The notes: a model not told the origin generated them from the sequence alone. A stretch of 38,885 nt of DNA from an uncultured Lachnospiraceae bacterium (GCA_934320895.1 CAKRFY010000027.1:1-38885), one strand, 5' to 3'; positions 6,469 to 14,892 are shown, counted from the first letter of the stretch. A program made the numbers and translations.

Positions 6469-8139
6469 ATGAAAGGTTTTGAAAAGTATCAGAAAAGTTA
6501 TTTTATGCCACCTGTTGATTGTTATGATTGGGTGAAGAAGGATTCAATTGAGAAGGCACCTATCTGGTGTAGTGTTGATCTTCGTGATGGAAACCAGGCA
6601 CTTATCGAGCCTATGAGTCTTGAGCAGAAAGTTGAATTTTTTAAGATGCTTGTAAAAATCGGATTTAAGGAGATTGAAGTAGGATTTCCAGCAGCATCTG
6701 AGACGGAGTATAAGTTCCTTAGAACTCTTATCGAGAGGAAGCTTATTCCTGACGATGTTACAGTTCAGGTGCTTACTCAGGCGAGAGAGCACATCATAAA
6801 GAAAACATTTGAAGCTATTGATGGAGCTCCAAATGCAATCGTTCATGTGTATAATTCCACATCTGTTGCACAGAGAGAGCAGGTATTTAAGAAATCAAAA
6901 GATCAGATTAAGCAGATTGCTATTGATGGAGCAAAACTTCTTAAAGATCTTGCAAAAGATGTGAAAGGAAATATCCGCTTTGAGTACAGTCCTGAGAGTT
7001 TTCATGGAACAGAGATGGATTATGCAGTTGAGGTATGTAATGCTGTTCTTGATGTATGGCAGCCTACTGCTGATGCTAAGGCAATCATAAATATACCTAC
7101 TACAGTAGAAAATGCAATGCCTCATGTATTTGCAAGCCAGGCAGAATATGTTAGTAAAAATCTTAAATACAGAGAAAATGTTGTTCTGTCACTTCATCCT
7201 CACAATGACCGTGGAACTGGTGTTGCTACAGCTGAACTTGGTGTTCTTGCAGGTGCTGATCGTATCGAAGGTACACTTTTTGGAAATGGTGAGAGAACAG
7301 GAAATATGGATATTGTGACAATGGCTATGAACCTTCATTCACATGGTGTTGATTCAAAGCTTGATTTTAGCAATATGCAGGAAATAAAAGATACATATGA
7401 GAGACTTACACAGATGGAAGTTTCAATGCGTCAGCCATATGCTGGTGAACTTGTATTTACAGCATTTTCAGGTTCTCATCAGGATGCTATTTCAAAGGGC
7501 ATGTCATATCGTGAAGAGAAAAATGAGAAGTATTGGACAGTTCCATATCTTCCGATCGATCCTAAGGATGTTGGAAGAACTTATGATTCAGATGTTATCC
7601 GTATAAACAGCCAGTCTGGAAAAGGCGGAGTTGCATATGTTCTCAAACAGAACTTTGGACTTATGATTCCTGACAAGATGCGTGAGGAAGTAGGATATCT
7701 TATGAAAGGTGTATCAGATCATGAGCATGCGGAGCTTAGCCCTGATGATATGCTTGAGATATTCCGTAAGAACTACAAAAATATTGACAAGAAGTTTGAT
7801 ATACCTGAGTGTCACTTTACACAGGTTGAAGATGGTATAAAAGCAGAAGTAACAATTGATGAGAATGGTCAGAAACATGTTGTTGAGGCACTTGGAAATG
7901 GTCGTTTAAATGCTGTAAGCAAAGCGATACGCAAGCATTATAATATAGTTTATCATCTTGCTGAGTATGAAGAACATTCTCTTTCAAAAAATTCAAATGC
8001 ACAGGCAATGTCTTATGTTGGAATAACTGATGAAAATGATAATCTTACATGGGGCGTTGGAACTGATGAGGATATTATCAAGGCATCGATACATGCACTT
8101 GTAAATGCAGTTAATAAGAAATTTTTTCAGAATAAGTAA
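6469..8139 (+). CDS. leuA: 2-isopropylmalate synthase (long LeuA type)
   Basis: This enzyme condenses acetyl-CoA with 2-ketoisovalerate, the committed step of leucine synthesis. It has 556 residues and belongs to the fungal/actinobacterial-like long subgroup (opening FEKYQKSYFMPP). The DRE-TIM barrel carries the catalytic Arg39-Asp40 in DLRDGNQAL and metal-binding His243 and His245 in LHPHNDRG. GNGERTGN follows near residue 272. The C-terminal third (from about 430) is the allosteric leucine-binding domain. GTGAGG upstream precedes the ATG. The gene stands alone behind a leucine T-box; leuB and leuCD are not in the window. A strong terminator follows. Confidence 0.95.
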   Translation: MKGFEKYQKSYFMPPVDCYDWVKKDSIEKAPIWCSVDLRDGNQALIEPMSLEQKVEFFKMLVKIGFKEIEVGFPAASETEYKFLRTLIERKLIPDDVTVQVLTQAREHIIKKTFEAIDGAPNAIVHVYNSTSVAQREQVFKKSKDQIKQIAIDGAKLLKDLAKDVKGNIRFEYSPESFHGTEMDYAVEVCNAVLDVWQPTADAKAIINIPTTVENAMPHVFASQAEYVSKNLKYRENVVLSLHPHNDRGTGVATAELGVLAGADRIEGTLFGNGERTGNMDIVTMAMNLHSHGVDSKLDFSNMQEIKDTYERLTQMEVSMRQPYAGELVFTAFSGSHQDAISKGMSYREEKNEKYWTVPYLPIDPKDVGRTYDSDVIRINSQSGKGGVAYVLKQNFGLMIPDKMREEVGYLMKGVSDHEHAELSPDDMLEIFRKNYKNIDKKFDIPECHFTQVEDGIKAEVTIDENGQKHVVEALGNGRLNAVSKAIRKHYNIVYHLAEYEEHSLSKNSNAQAMSYVGITDENDNLTWGVGTDEDIIKASIHALVNAVNKKFFQNK

Positions 8140-8191
8140 GTAAAATTAGCGTTTACTGTATCATGTTTATATGCAGTAATGTCTAAAAAAG

Positions 8192-8250
8192 CCGGTAAAA
8201 ACATTTTAAGTTACAACATAGTGATAATTTGAATGTTTTTACCGGTTTTT
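8192..8250 (+). terminator. Terminator of leuA
   Basis: A perfect 14-bp stem, CCGGTAAAAACATT (8192-8205) with its complement (8232-8245), is followed by TTTTT at 8246-8250. Confidence 0.85.
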
Positions 8251-8255
8251 GTGAT

Positions 8256-8304
8256 TTAACATTATCAGGCAAGTAGCAGAGCGAATTGCGAATATCCGCT
8301 TGAC
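8256..8304 (+). repeat. Dispersed hairpin repeat, copy 2
   Basis: It reads TTAACATTATCAGGCAAGT, then AGCAGAGCGAATTGCGAATA and TCCGCTTGAC. It lies 6 bp after the leuA terminator. The hairpin stem here has a mismatch (GCGAAT against ATCCGC). Confidence 0.8.
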
Positions 8305-8352
8305 TTTAGAGTTGTGTGTACACAAATCCTATGTATTTATTTTAATGAAAAT

Positions 8353-8853
8353 TTATACGTTCAGATATTTAAGAATAAAATCCGGGATATTTTTTTCATT
8401 TGTATCAAGCACATAAGAAAATTCCTGATATACTTTTTTCTCAGCTTCTTTTAAAATCTTTGAATCGGTGGCCGAAAATTTTTTACCATTAGCCTCGACT
8501 TCTTTTTTTCTCATATGAAGTTTAGCTATCAGGGCAACTATTTCTTTTGTATCACCATTATAAATGATATGCATAAAAGCATCTTTTCTAAGTGTTGAAT
8601 TTTCTATCCATTCTATGCTGTCAATTGATACCGATTTGATAAGTGCGATAATCTCTTCTTTAGTCGGCATTTTTTGAAGTAATATCTTGTCACTGTCTAC
8701 AGGGACAAAAAGAGTTGATTTAATCTTTGCATACAGAGGATGCATTACATAGTATGTACGTTTTTTTGAACCGTCAAATCTTTCAGTACGCACGTCATCA
8801 ATTTCACATACTCCCTCAGAAGGATGAAGTACAACATTTCCAGTTTCAAACAT
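8353..8853 (-). CDS. CarD/CdnL-family transcriptional regulator
   Basis: This 166-residue protein has an N-terminal CarD/TRCF RNA-polymerase-interacting domain (about residues 1-60; VVLHPSEGVCEIDDV, then YYVMHPLYAKIKSTLFVPVD). An all-helical C-terminal domain follows, as in CdnL proteins that stabilise open promoter complexes. The start ATG (8851-8853 complement) is preceded by AGAGGT. It is monocistronic and convergent with leuA. The product probably acts at many promoters; no target can be read from the sequence. Confidence 0.87.
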   Translation of the reverse strand: MFETGNVVLHPSEGVCEIDDVRTERFDGSKKRTYYVMHPLYAKIKSTLFVPVDSDKILLQKMPTKEEIIALIKSVSIDSIEWIENSTLRKDAFMHIIYNGDTKEIVALIAKLHMRKKEVEANGKKFSATDSKILKEAEKKVYQEFSYVLDTNEKNIPDFILKYLNV

Positions 8854-9183
8854 AATTTACCTCTATTTCTGTACTGTGAGTAAATAAATAGAATTGAAAC
8901 CACAGTGCAAATTCCAATTCTAAAACAACGAAAGTATTAAATTGTTACAAGCTGTTTGTTTAAGTGCTTATACATATATTTTAACAGAAAAAAACAATTT
9001 TTGTAAGTCTTTTTTTATGCACCAGAAATTAAATTTTGCAGGATTTTCAACCCTATGCATTGAATGATGACAGCGCATACGGAGTATGCGCATTTATATG
9101 GGCTAAAATCGTTGCTGTCTTACCATAAGGTGTATCGTATATGATATACATCATAATAGTGTTAGAAAATGCGATAATATCTG
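8854..9183. other. Gene-free AT-rich stretch
   Basis: No supported gene is present. The stretch separates the divergent CarD-family and cellobiose phosphorylase genes. It includes a short inverted repeat near 9072-9100 (GCGCATACGG...ATGCGC). It presumably holds the minus-strand CarD promoter, which I could not assign. Confidence 0.4.
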
Positions 9184-9213
9184 TTGACACCAATTTGAGG
9201 ACTAACATATAAT
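9184..9213 (+). promoter_or_regulatory. Probable promoter of cellobiose phosphorylase
   Basis: A consensus TTGACA (9184-9189), an 18-bp spacer and TATAAT (9208-9213). It lies about 290 bp before the start codon, so the transcript would carry a long AT-rich leader. I see no known riboswitch in the leader. A closer second promoter is possible near 9330 (TTATACT). Confidence 0.65.
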
Positions 9214-9501
9214 AAAATATAAAGTGAGTTTGTTTTGTAACGCATACATAGTTATTATTTAATCATCATATATATGTTGATTTGTACAATTTTTATATAT
9301 ATTTATTATATGTATAGGTACTATGTTATACTGAGGAAACTTATGTAAGGATTAGTAAATGCAAAATGTCAATGATACAATACACTAGCTGTCAAGCTAT
9401 GTGTCAGTAACAAATTTTAACTGGAAAAAGAAATCTGAAAATCATATTATTATTGGTTTAAAGATTCTGCGATATGATTAATTTTAAGGAGGAATTATTA
9501 A

Positions 9502-11904
9502 ATGAATTTTGGTTACTTCGATGAAGAAAACAGAGAATATGTCATTACAAAGCCAAATACACCGGCTCCATGGTGTAATTATCTTGGATCACCTGAGTAT
9601 GGTGCTATCATTTCAAACAATGCAGGTGGATACAGCTTTGTAAAGAGTGGAGCAAATGGTCGTATCCTTCGTTATCACTTTAACAGCGATGATACACCTG
9701 GACGTTATATCTATCTTAGAGATGATGAGAATGGTGATTATTGGTCAGCTTCATGGCAGCCTGTTGGAAAAGACCTCAATGAGTACAAGAGTGAGGTTCA
9801 TCACGGAACAGCTTATACAAAAATGTTTGCAGAGTATGCAGGTATTAAATCAGAAGCTATGTATTATGTACCACTTAATAAGGTATATGAAGTGTGGTGC
9901 GTAAAGGTTACAAATAATTCAGACAAGCCTAGAAAGATTTCTGTATTTGGATATGCTGAGCTTACAAATGATGATAATTACAATCAGGATCAGGTAAACC
10001 TTCAGTATACATTATGCACAACAAATACAAGTTTCAGAAAGAACAAGATCTATCAGCAGATAAATCTTAACTGGTATAAAGGTCCGGACGGAAGTAACGG
10101 AAAAGAAAGATTTTTTGGCCTTGCAGGACAGCCTGTTACATCTTATAACGGAGATAAGGAAGCATTTATCGGTCTTTATCATGACTATGGCAATCCTATC
10201 GCAGTTGAAAGAGGAAAATGTGACGGAGTATGTAATTACAATGAAAACAGCTGTGGTGCATTACATACAGCACTTGAGATAGCACCAGGTGAGACAAAGA
10301 CACTTGCATTTATCTTAGGAAGACATAAAGAGTCAGTTGCAGATGAGATTATTGCTTCATATGAAGATGTTTCAGTATGCGACAAAGAGATAGAAGAATT
10401 AAAGAAATACTGGCATTCAAAACTTGAAAACTTCAAGGTAAATACACCAAGCAAGGCTTTCAACAGTATGGTAAATACATGGAATGCATATCAGTGCTTC
10501 CTTACATTTACATGGTCAAGAGCAGCATCATTCGTTTATTGTGGTGAGCGTAATGGATATGGTTATCGTGACACAGTTCAGGATATCCAAGGTGTTATCC
10601 ATACTGATCCGGATGCAGCACTCGAAAAGATTAGATTTATGCTTTCAGCTCAGGTAAATAATGGTGGTGGACTTCCTCTTGTTCGTTTCGATCATGATGA
10701 GCGTGCAGGGCATGAGGGAACTCCAGATGATCCCGATTATGTAAGAGAGACAGGACATCCTGCTTATCGTGCAGATGATGCACTCTGGCTTTTCCCTACA
10801 GTTTACAAATATGTATCTGAGACAGGAAATCTTGCATTTATGGATGAGGAGATCACATGGTCAAATGTTGAGGAGAAAGCAAGTGTTTATGAGCACTTAA
10901 AGAGAGCTATTGACTTCTCAATGAACCATCTCGGACCTCACGGACTTCCGGCAGGACTTCATGCAGACTGGAATGACTGCTTAAGACTTGGAAAGAACGG
11001 AGAGTCATCATTCGTTGCAATGCAGCTTTACTATGCATTTACTATCATGCGTAAATTTGCTGAGAAGAAAAATGACACTGAATATATCGCTTATCTTGAC
11101 AAGGCACAGAAAGAAATCGGAGAAAAGATTAACAAACTCTGGTGGGAGGGTGACCGTTTCAATCGTGGATTTAAAGAGACAGGAGAGCTTATCGGTTCTA
11201 AGAAGGATCCAGAAGCAAGTATGTGGTTAAATCCTCAGACATGGTCAGTTATCTCAGGACTTGCAACAAGAGAGCAGGCTGACAAGGCTATGGCATCAGT
11301 TGACAGAGAGCTCAACACAGCTTATGGTGCAAAGATTATGGCTCCTTCATATGTAGACCATTACTTCGACGGTGCACTTGCAGGACTTTTTCCACCATCA
11401 ACTAAAGAAAATGGTGGTATCTTCTCTCAGACACAGGGATGGCTTATACTTGCAGAAGCACTTTTAGGAAATGGTAATGAAGCGTTCAAGTATTTTGAGG
11501 AAAGCTCACCATCATCACAGAACGATAAGGCAGAAGTTCGTAAACTTGAGCCATATGTACATGGACAGTACACAGAGGGTGATGAAAGCCCATTCCACGG
11601 CCGTTCACATGTACACTGGCTTACAGGAACAGCATCTACATGTATGGTAGGATGCGTAGAGGGTATCTGCGGAATGCGTCCTGACCTTGATGGACTTCGT
11701 GTAGCACCTACAGTACCATCAGACTGGAAAGAATTCTCATTTGAGAAAAACTTCCGTGGAAAGAAAGTTATAATCAAGGTAGAAAATCCAAACGGAGCAC
11801 AGAACGGATTTAAAGAGTTCTACATCAACGGTGAGAAACAGGATGACAACTACATCCCTGCTGACAAGCTCACAGATGTAACAGAAGTTAAGATGGTTAT
11901 GTAA
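9502..11904 (+). CDS. Cellobiose phosphorylase (GH94)
   Basis: This enzyme catalyses phosphorolysis of cellobiose to glucose and alpha-glucose-1-phosphate in the cytoplasm, saving ATP. Its 800 residues match GH94 cellobiose phosphorylases (about 810). The N-terminal part (about 1-280) is the beta-sandwich domain starting NFGYFDEENREYVI. The (alpha/alpha)6 barrel follows and holds the proposed general acid Asp492 in HADWNDCLR. Further typical blocks are SYVDHYFDGALAGLFPP and PFHGRSHVHWLTGTAS. AAGGAGG precedes the ATG. There is no signal peptide. Chitobiose or laminaribiose specificity is less likely from the overall sequence. Glucose-1-phosphate links it to the glycogen phosphorylase and PFK genes at 29-33 kb. 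Confidence 0.92.
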   Translation: MNFGYFDEENREYVITKPNTPAPWCNYLGSPEYGAIISNNAGGYSFVKSGANGRILRYHFNSDDTPGRYIYLRDDENGDYWSASWQPVGKDLNEYKSEVHHGTAYTKMFAEYAGIKSEAMYYVPLNKVYEVWCVKVTNNSDKPRKISVFGYAELTNDDNYNQDQVNLQYTLCTTNTSFRKNKIYQQINLNWYKGPDGSNGKERFFGLAGQPVTSYNGDKEAFIGLYHDYGNPIAVERGKCDGVCNYNENSCGALHTALEIAPGETKTLAFILGRHKESVADEIIASYEDVSVCDKEIEELKKYWHSKLENFKVNTPSKAFNSMVNTWNAYQCFLTFTWSRAASFVYCGERNGYGYRDTVQDIQGVIHTDPDAALEKIRFMLSAQVNNGGGLPLVRFDHDERAGHEGTPDDPDYVRETGHPAYRADDALWLFPTVYKYVSETGNLAFMDEEITWSNVEEKASVYEHLKRAIDFSMNHLGPHGLPAGLHADWNDCLRLGKNGESSFVAMQLYYAFTIMRKFAEKKNDTEYIAYLDKAQKEIGEKINKLWWEGDRFNRGFKETGELIGSKKDPEASMWLNPQTWSVISGLATREQADKAMASVDRELNTAYGAKIMAPSYVDHYFDGALAGLFPPSTKENGGIFSQTQGWLILAEALLGNGNEAFKYFEESSPSSQNDKAEVRKLEPYVHGQYTEGDESPFHGRSHVHWLTGTASTCMVGCVEGICGMRPDLDGLRVAPTVPSDWKEFSFEKNFRGKKVIIKVENPNGAQNGFKEFYINGEKQDDNYIPADKLTDVTEVKMVM

Positions 11905-11943
11905 TCAAAAATAAAAAGATAATCTGTTATTAAATATATAAAA

Positions 11944-11998
11944 AAATACCGACTCCAAAAGGCAGAGAAAATCTGATAAAGGGGTCGGTATTTTTTTT
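11944..11998 (+). terminator. Terminator of cellobiose phosphorylase
   Basis: A 13-bp stem (AAATACCGACTCC at 11944-11956 with 11981-11993, one G-U pair) is followed by T8 ending at 11998. Confidence 0.88.
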
Positions 11999-12022
11999 GT
12001 TAGATAGGAGTACAAATTACAA

Positions 12023-12493
12023 ATGGGAAAATCTGCAATTTTGAAGAAGATACATAATGCAGCGAAGAATTATCAGAGATATTTGGCTGGAAAAACCTTT
12101 ATGTATGTATATAAAGGAAAAAGTGTTGAAGTAGTTTTCAAAAATTCGTCTTTTTTACATCTAACAGGTGTAAATACCAAATTAAGGGCAAAAGAGTTTT
12201 ATAAACATGCAAAAACCAAAAATGGATTGAGGGTACAAGAGTTTTTCTTTGATGAAAAACATCCTTATGATTTGGCAGAAAAGAAAACGGATCATTTAGA
12301 AGATTTATATATGATTACAAATATGGAAGTTTTGATTACAGAGGATGTAGTTACATTTACAGCAAATTACAGGATTGGTATTACGGATTTGCAATTTATT
12401 TTATTATGTGGTGAAAATAGAGATAAGCACGGAAAATTGATTGATGATTGTCTGGTACCATATTCTTTTCGTGTAGAAGAAATTACGAAATGA
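12023..12493 (+). CDS. PBECR4-like domain protein (orphan)
   Basis: This 156-residue protein contains IHNAAKNYQRYLAGKTFMYVY, followed by VFKNSSFLHLTGV. To me this matches the PBECR4 family (phage-Barnase-EndoU-ColicinE5/D-RelE-like nuclease 4), in which FxHLTG is the signature. That family was predicted as toxin-like or phage-associated RNases from comparative genomics; activity here is inference. It is a lone gene with its own AGGAG site (12007-12011), directly behind a strong terminator and ahead of the queuosine promoter. No antitoxin-like partner is adjacent. It uses more TTT/TTG codons than its neighbours, which hints at horizontal origin. The C-terminal 50 residues (from about 105) are poorly conserved in my recollection. 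Confidence 0.6.
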   Translation: MGKSAILKKIHNAAKNYQRYLAGKTFMYVYKGKSVEVVFKNSSFLHLTGVNTKLRAKEFYKHAKTKNGLRVQEFFFDEKHPYDLAEKKTDHLEDLYMITNMEVLITEDVVTFTANYRIGITDLQFILLCGENRDKHGKLIDDCLVPYSFRVEEITK

Positions 12494-12530
12494 ATAGAAG
12501 AATTGTTTATCAATTTTTGCACTAAAATAA

Positions 12531-12559
12531 TTGACTTAATTTTTCAGATGTGATATATT
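12531..12559 (+). promoter_or_regulatory. Promoter of the queuosine operon
   Basis: TTGACT (12531-12536), a 17-bp spacer and TATATT (12554-12559). The predicted start near 12566 is just ahead of the riboswitch aptamer. Confidence 0.75.
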
Positions 12560-12573
12560 AAGTCTTCGTATAA

Positions 12574-12617
12574 CAGACAGTTCATTAGTACCATCCTGTC
12601 TATAAATAAAACTAGGG
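12574..12617 (+). promoter_or_regulatory. preQ1-I riboswitch aptamer
   Basis: This short H-type pseudoknot aptamer is placed ahead of preQ1 synthesis genes. P1 is AGACAG (12575-12580) with CTGTCT (12596-12601). The loop begins TTC, whose C contacts preQ1 in known structures, and contains TAGT. The A-rich tail ATAAATAAAACTAGGG (12602-12617) supplies ACTA, which pairs with TAGT to form P2. This matches the class I layout of Bacillus queC leaders. Ligand binding should reduce expression. The terminator it would control is unusually far away (12744-12777). Confidence 0.8.
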
Positions 12618-12646
12618 CTGTATTTAATTAGATATTATCGGATTGC

Positions 12647-12673
12647 TTGTCACACTGCATGTGTGAACAGTAA
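12647..12673 (+). repeat. TGTGAACAGTAA hairpin, copy 1
   Basis: A hairpin pairing TTGTCACAC with GTGTGAACAG, ending in TGTGAACAGTAA. Similar hairpin tails recur at 13314-13344 and 29205-29216. This one sits between the preQ1 aptamer and its terminator. Confidence 0.45.
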
Positions 12674-12743
12674 CATTATTTGTATTTTTATTTAGAATGC
12701 AAAAGGCCGACTTGTAAAAGCGGTCAGTTAATATAGTATCATT

Positions 12744-12777
12744 AAAGACAGACAGTTTTATGTCTGTCTTTTTATTT
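12744..12777 (+). terminator. Terminator of the preQ1 leader
   Basis: A perfect 11-bp stem, AAAGACAGACA (12744-12754) with TGTCTGTCTTT (12761-12771), and a T-rich tail lie directly before the queD ribosome site (AGAGGAG). Its AGACAG half is the same sequence as the 5' strand of aptamer P1, so the two can exchange partners. Confidence 0.85.
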
Positions 12778-12793
12778 TACGAGAGGAGAAAAA

Positions 12794-13213
12794 ATGTATT
12801 ATCTTACAGTAGAAAACAGTTTTGATTCAGCACATTTTTTACATGGCTATGAGGGTAAATGTTCAAATCTGCACGGACACCGCTGGAGAGTAGTTGTGGA
12901 TGTTGCCTGCGAGGAGCTTATTGCCGATGGGCAGCAAAGAGGAATGTGTGTTGATTTTGGTGATTTAAAAAAAGATGTAAAAGAGATTACAGACTTTTAT
13001 GATCATGCATTTATTGTTGAGGAGGGGACACTTAGGGAAAAAACGATTGAAGCACTTAACGAAGAAAATTTCAGGATGATTTTTGTAAAATTCCGTCCGA
13101 CAGCTGAAAACTTTTCAAAATTCTTTTTTGAGGAAGTAAAAAAAAGAGGTTACAATGTAAGTAAAGTGTGCGTGTATGAGACACCAAATAATTGTGCCGC
13201 ATATTCAGAATGA
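12794..13213 (+). CDS. queD: 6-carboxy-5,6,7,8-tetrahydropterin synthase (QueD)
   Basis: QueD converts dihydroneopterin triphosphate to 6-carboxytetrahydropterin, the second step of queuosine precursor synthesis. The 139-residue T-fold protein shows the zinc triad His14, His27 and His29 (SAHFLHGY and NLHGHR) and catalytic Cys23 (GKCSNLHGH). The second active-site His is in YDHAF, and there is a C-terminal YETPNN substrate-binding motif. GAGAGGAG precedes the ATG. It is the first gene of queD-queE-folE-queC-queF and sits immediately behind the preQ1 riboswitch terminator. Confidence 0.95.
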   Translation: MYYLTVENSFDSAHFLHGYEGKCSNLHGHRWRVVVDVACEELIADGQQRGMCVDFGDLKKDVKEITDFYDHAFIVEEGTLREKTIEALNEENFRMIFVKFRPTAENFSKFFFEEVKKRGYNVSKVCVYETPNNCAAYSE

Positions 13214-13215
13214 AT

Positions 13216-13310
13216 TTAACACTATCAGGGAAGTCGCCAATTTCTATTGTGTAGAGCAATAAGTAGTGTTATAAGCAAGTATCAGACGGATTGAGAATAT
13301 CCGTTTTACA
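13216..13310 (+). repeat. Dispersed hairpin repeat, copy 3 (long form)
   Basis: This long variant begins TTAACACTATCAGGGAAGT three bases after the queD stop. After an insertion it resumes with AGTGTTATAAGCAAGTATCA and ACGGATTGAGAATATCCGT. The first and second blocks contain complementary AACACTAT-like and AGTGTT sequences. The terminal hairpin keeps pairing with an A-T in place of the outer G-C pair seen elsewhere. Confidence 0.7.
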
Positions 13311-13313
13311 AAG

Positions 13314-13344
13314 TTATTGTTCATATCGCAGATGTGAACAGTAA
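13314..13344 (+). repeat. TGTGAACAGTAA hairpin, copy 2
   Basis: TTATTGTTCATA pairs with TGTGAACAGTAA through a 12-bp stem that includes two G-U pairs. It lies between queD and queE, directly after the dispersed hairpin repeat. Confidence 0.5.
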
Positions 13345-13378
13345 AATTAGATAAGCATGGAAACAGGAGGATAAAGCG

Positions 13379-14041
13379 ATGAGTTTTAAAGTCGTTGAGA
13401 TTTTTGAGAGTATAAATGGTGAGGGCATGAGAGCCGGTGAACTTGCAGTATTTGTGCGTATGAAAGGCTGCAATCTCTCATGCAATTACTGTGATACGAT
13501 GTGGGCAAATAAGCCTGATTGTGAATCTGAGGACATGACAGCAGAGCAGATTGTTGAAAGAGTAAAAAAATCTGGCATAAAAAATGTGACATTGACAGGC
13601 GGTGAGCCGCTTTTACAGAAGGATGCGGACAAACTGCTTGAAGCATTTTCAAGTGAAAAGGATATAAGAGTTGAGATTGAGACAAATGGAAGTATCAACT
13701 TGAAGCCGTTTCTTAGATTTGAAAATGTAAGTTTTACAATGGATTATAAACTTCCTGAGAGTGACATGGAAAAATATATGAATACAGATAATTTTAAAAT
13801 TCTCAGAAAAAAAGATACTTTAAAATTTGTTGCATCTTCTGTAAATGACTTAAAGAAAGCAAAAGAAATCATTGAAAAATATGAACTGATAGGAAAAGTA
13901 AATATAATATTCAGTCCGGTTTTCGGAAAGATAGAACTGACGGATATAGTTGATTTTTTGAAAGACAATAAACTTAATGATGTGCGTATGCAGCTTCAGA
14001 TGCATAAGTTTATATGGGATCCGGAAGAGAGGGGAGTCTGA
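13379..14041 (+). CDS. queE: 7-carboxy-7-deazaguanine synthase (QueE)
   Basis: This radical SAM enzyme contracts 6-carboxytetrahydropterin to 7-carboxy-7-deazaguanine. The 220-residue sequence has the cluster motif Cys31-x3-Cys35-x2-Cys38 (GCNLSCNYCDT), GGEPLLQ at about 75-81, and a short barrel. The opening FESINGEG is diagnostic for the family. The ATG is preceded by AGGAGG (13366-13371). Its stop codon TGA overlaps the first bases of a twin-hairpin repeat. Confidence 0.95.
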   Translation: MSFKVVEIFESINGEGMRAGELAVFVRMKGCNLSCNYCDTMWANKPDCESEDMTAEQIVERVKKSGIKNVTLTGGEPLLQKDADKLLEAFSSEKDIRVEIETNGSINLKPFLRFENVSFTMDYKLPESDMEKYMNTDNFKILRKKDTLKFVASSVNDLKKAKEIIEKYELIGKVNIIFSPVFGKIELTDIVDFLKDNKLNDVRMQLQMHKFIWDPEERGV

Positions 14042-14110
14042 AAAAGCCATATGCGCAAGCTTTTTCAGACACAAGATTTGAGTCAAGCACAGCAGGACTC
14101 AAACTTGAAA
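14036..14110 (+). repeat. Twin-hairpin repeat, copy 1 (after queE)
   Basis: Hairpin 1 is GTCTGAAAAAGC with GCTTTTTCAGAC, a 12-bp perfect stem with an 11-nt loop (14036-14070). Hairpin 2 is TTTGAGTC with GACTCAAA, 8 bp (14077-14103), followed by CTTGAAAT. The element begins inside the last sense codon and stop of queE. A second copy follows folE. Confidence 0.85.
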
Positions 14111-14190
14111 TGTACAAAAAAAGTATGCATAGAAAGAAAAGCCCATAAAATCAATGATTTAGGGCTTGACATTATAGGAAGGAGGAAAAT

Positions 14191-14760
14191 ATGATAGATA
14201 CAGAGGCGATTAAGGAACATATCAGGGGAATTCTTGTGGCTCTCGGTGATGACCCTGACAGAGAGGGACTAAAAGAAACACCTGACAGAGTGGCGAGAAT
14301 GTATGAGGAAGTCTTTGAGGGCATGAATTATACAAATCATCAGATTGCTCAGATGTTTAATAAAACATTTAATGAAGATGCGGGCACAGTAAAGGGAAGT
14401 GATGATATGGTTATAGTGAGAGATATAGATATATTCAGCTATTGCGAACATCATCTTGCACTTATGTATGATATGAAAGTGACGGTTGCATATCTTCCTA
14501 AAGGAAAAGTTATCGGTCTTAGCAAGATTGCAAGGATTGCCGATATGGTCGGAAAGAGATTGCAGCTTCAGGAAAGAATAGGTTCGGATATAGCTGAGAT
14601 TTTAAAAGAAATCTTAGAGACGGAGGATGTAGCAGTTATAATAGAAGGAACACATAGCTGCATGACTGCAAGAGGAATAAAGAAAAATCAGGCAACAACA
14701 AAGACCTATAATCTTAGCGGCAGATTTAAGGATGATGTATGTCTTAATATGAGGTTATAG
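14191..14760 (+). CDS. folE: GTP cyclohydrolase I (FolE, type IA)
   Basis: FolE converts GTP to 7,8-dihydroneopterin triphosphate, the shared entry to folate and queuosine. The 189-residue protein is of normal length and has zinc ligands Cys85, His88 and Cys157 (YCEHH and HSCMTARG). Its position between queE and queC indicates that this copy feeds preQ1 synthesis under preQ1 control. GGAGGA (14180-14185) precedes the ATG. The stop codon abuts the second twin-hairpin repeat. Confidence 0.96.
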   Translation: MIDTEAIKEHIRGILVALGDDPDREGLKETPDRVARMYEEVFEGMNYTNHQIAQMFNKTFNEDAGTVKGSDDMVIVRDIDIFSYCEHHLALMYDMKVTVAYLPKGKVIGLSKIARIADMVGKRLQLQERIGSDIAEILKEILETEDVAVIIEGTHSCMTARGIKKNQATTKTYNLSGRFKDDVCLNMRL

Positions 14761-14835
14761 TCTGAAAAAACCATACACGCAAGTTTTTTCAGACGCAAGA
14801 TTTGAGTCAAGCATAGCTTGCCTCAAACTTGAAAT
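14760..14835 (+). repeat. Twin-hairpin repeat, copy 2 (after folE)
   Basis: Hairpin 1 is GTCTGAAAAAAC with GTTTTTTCAGAC. Against copy 1, a G-C pair has become A-T on both sides, a compensatory change that preserves the stem. Hairpin 2 is TTTGAG with CTCAAA, extended inward by CAAGC with GCTTG. The copy starts on the last base of the folE TAG. Confidence 0.85.
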
Positions 14836-14892
14836 ATGCAAAGGATATACACGTAAGTTTTTTAGCAAATATATTACAGCAGGAGGATTTCA

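Noticed and set aside
6961..6985. AATATCCGCTT match to the dispersed repeat inside leuA
   Set aside because: Only the short string matches, within conserved coding sequence; the rest of the repeat is absent.
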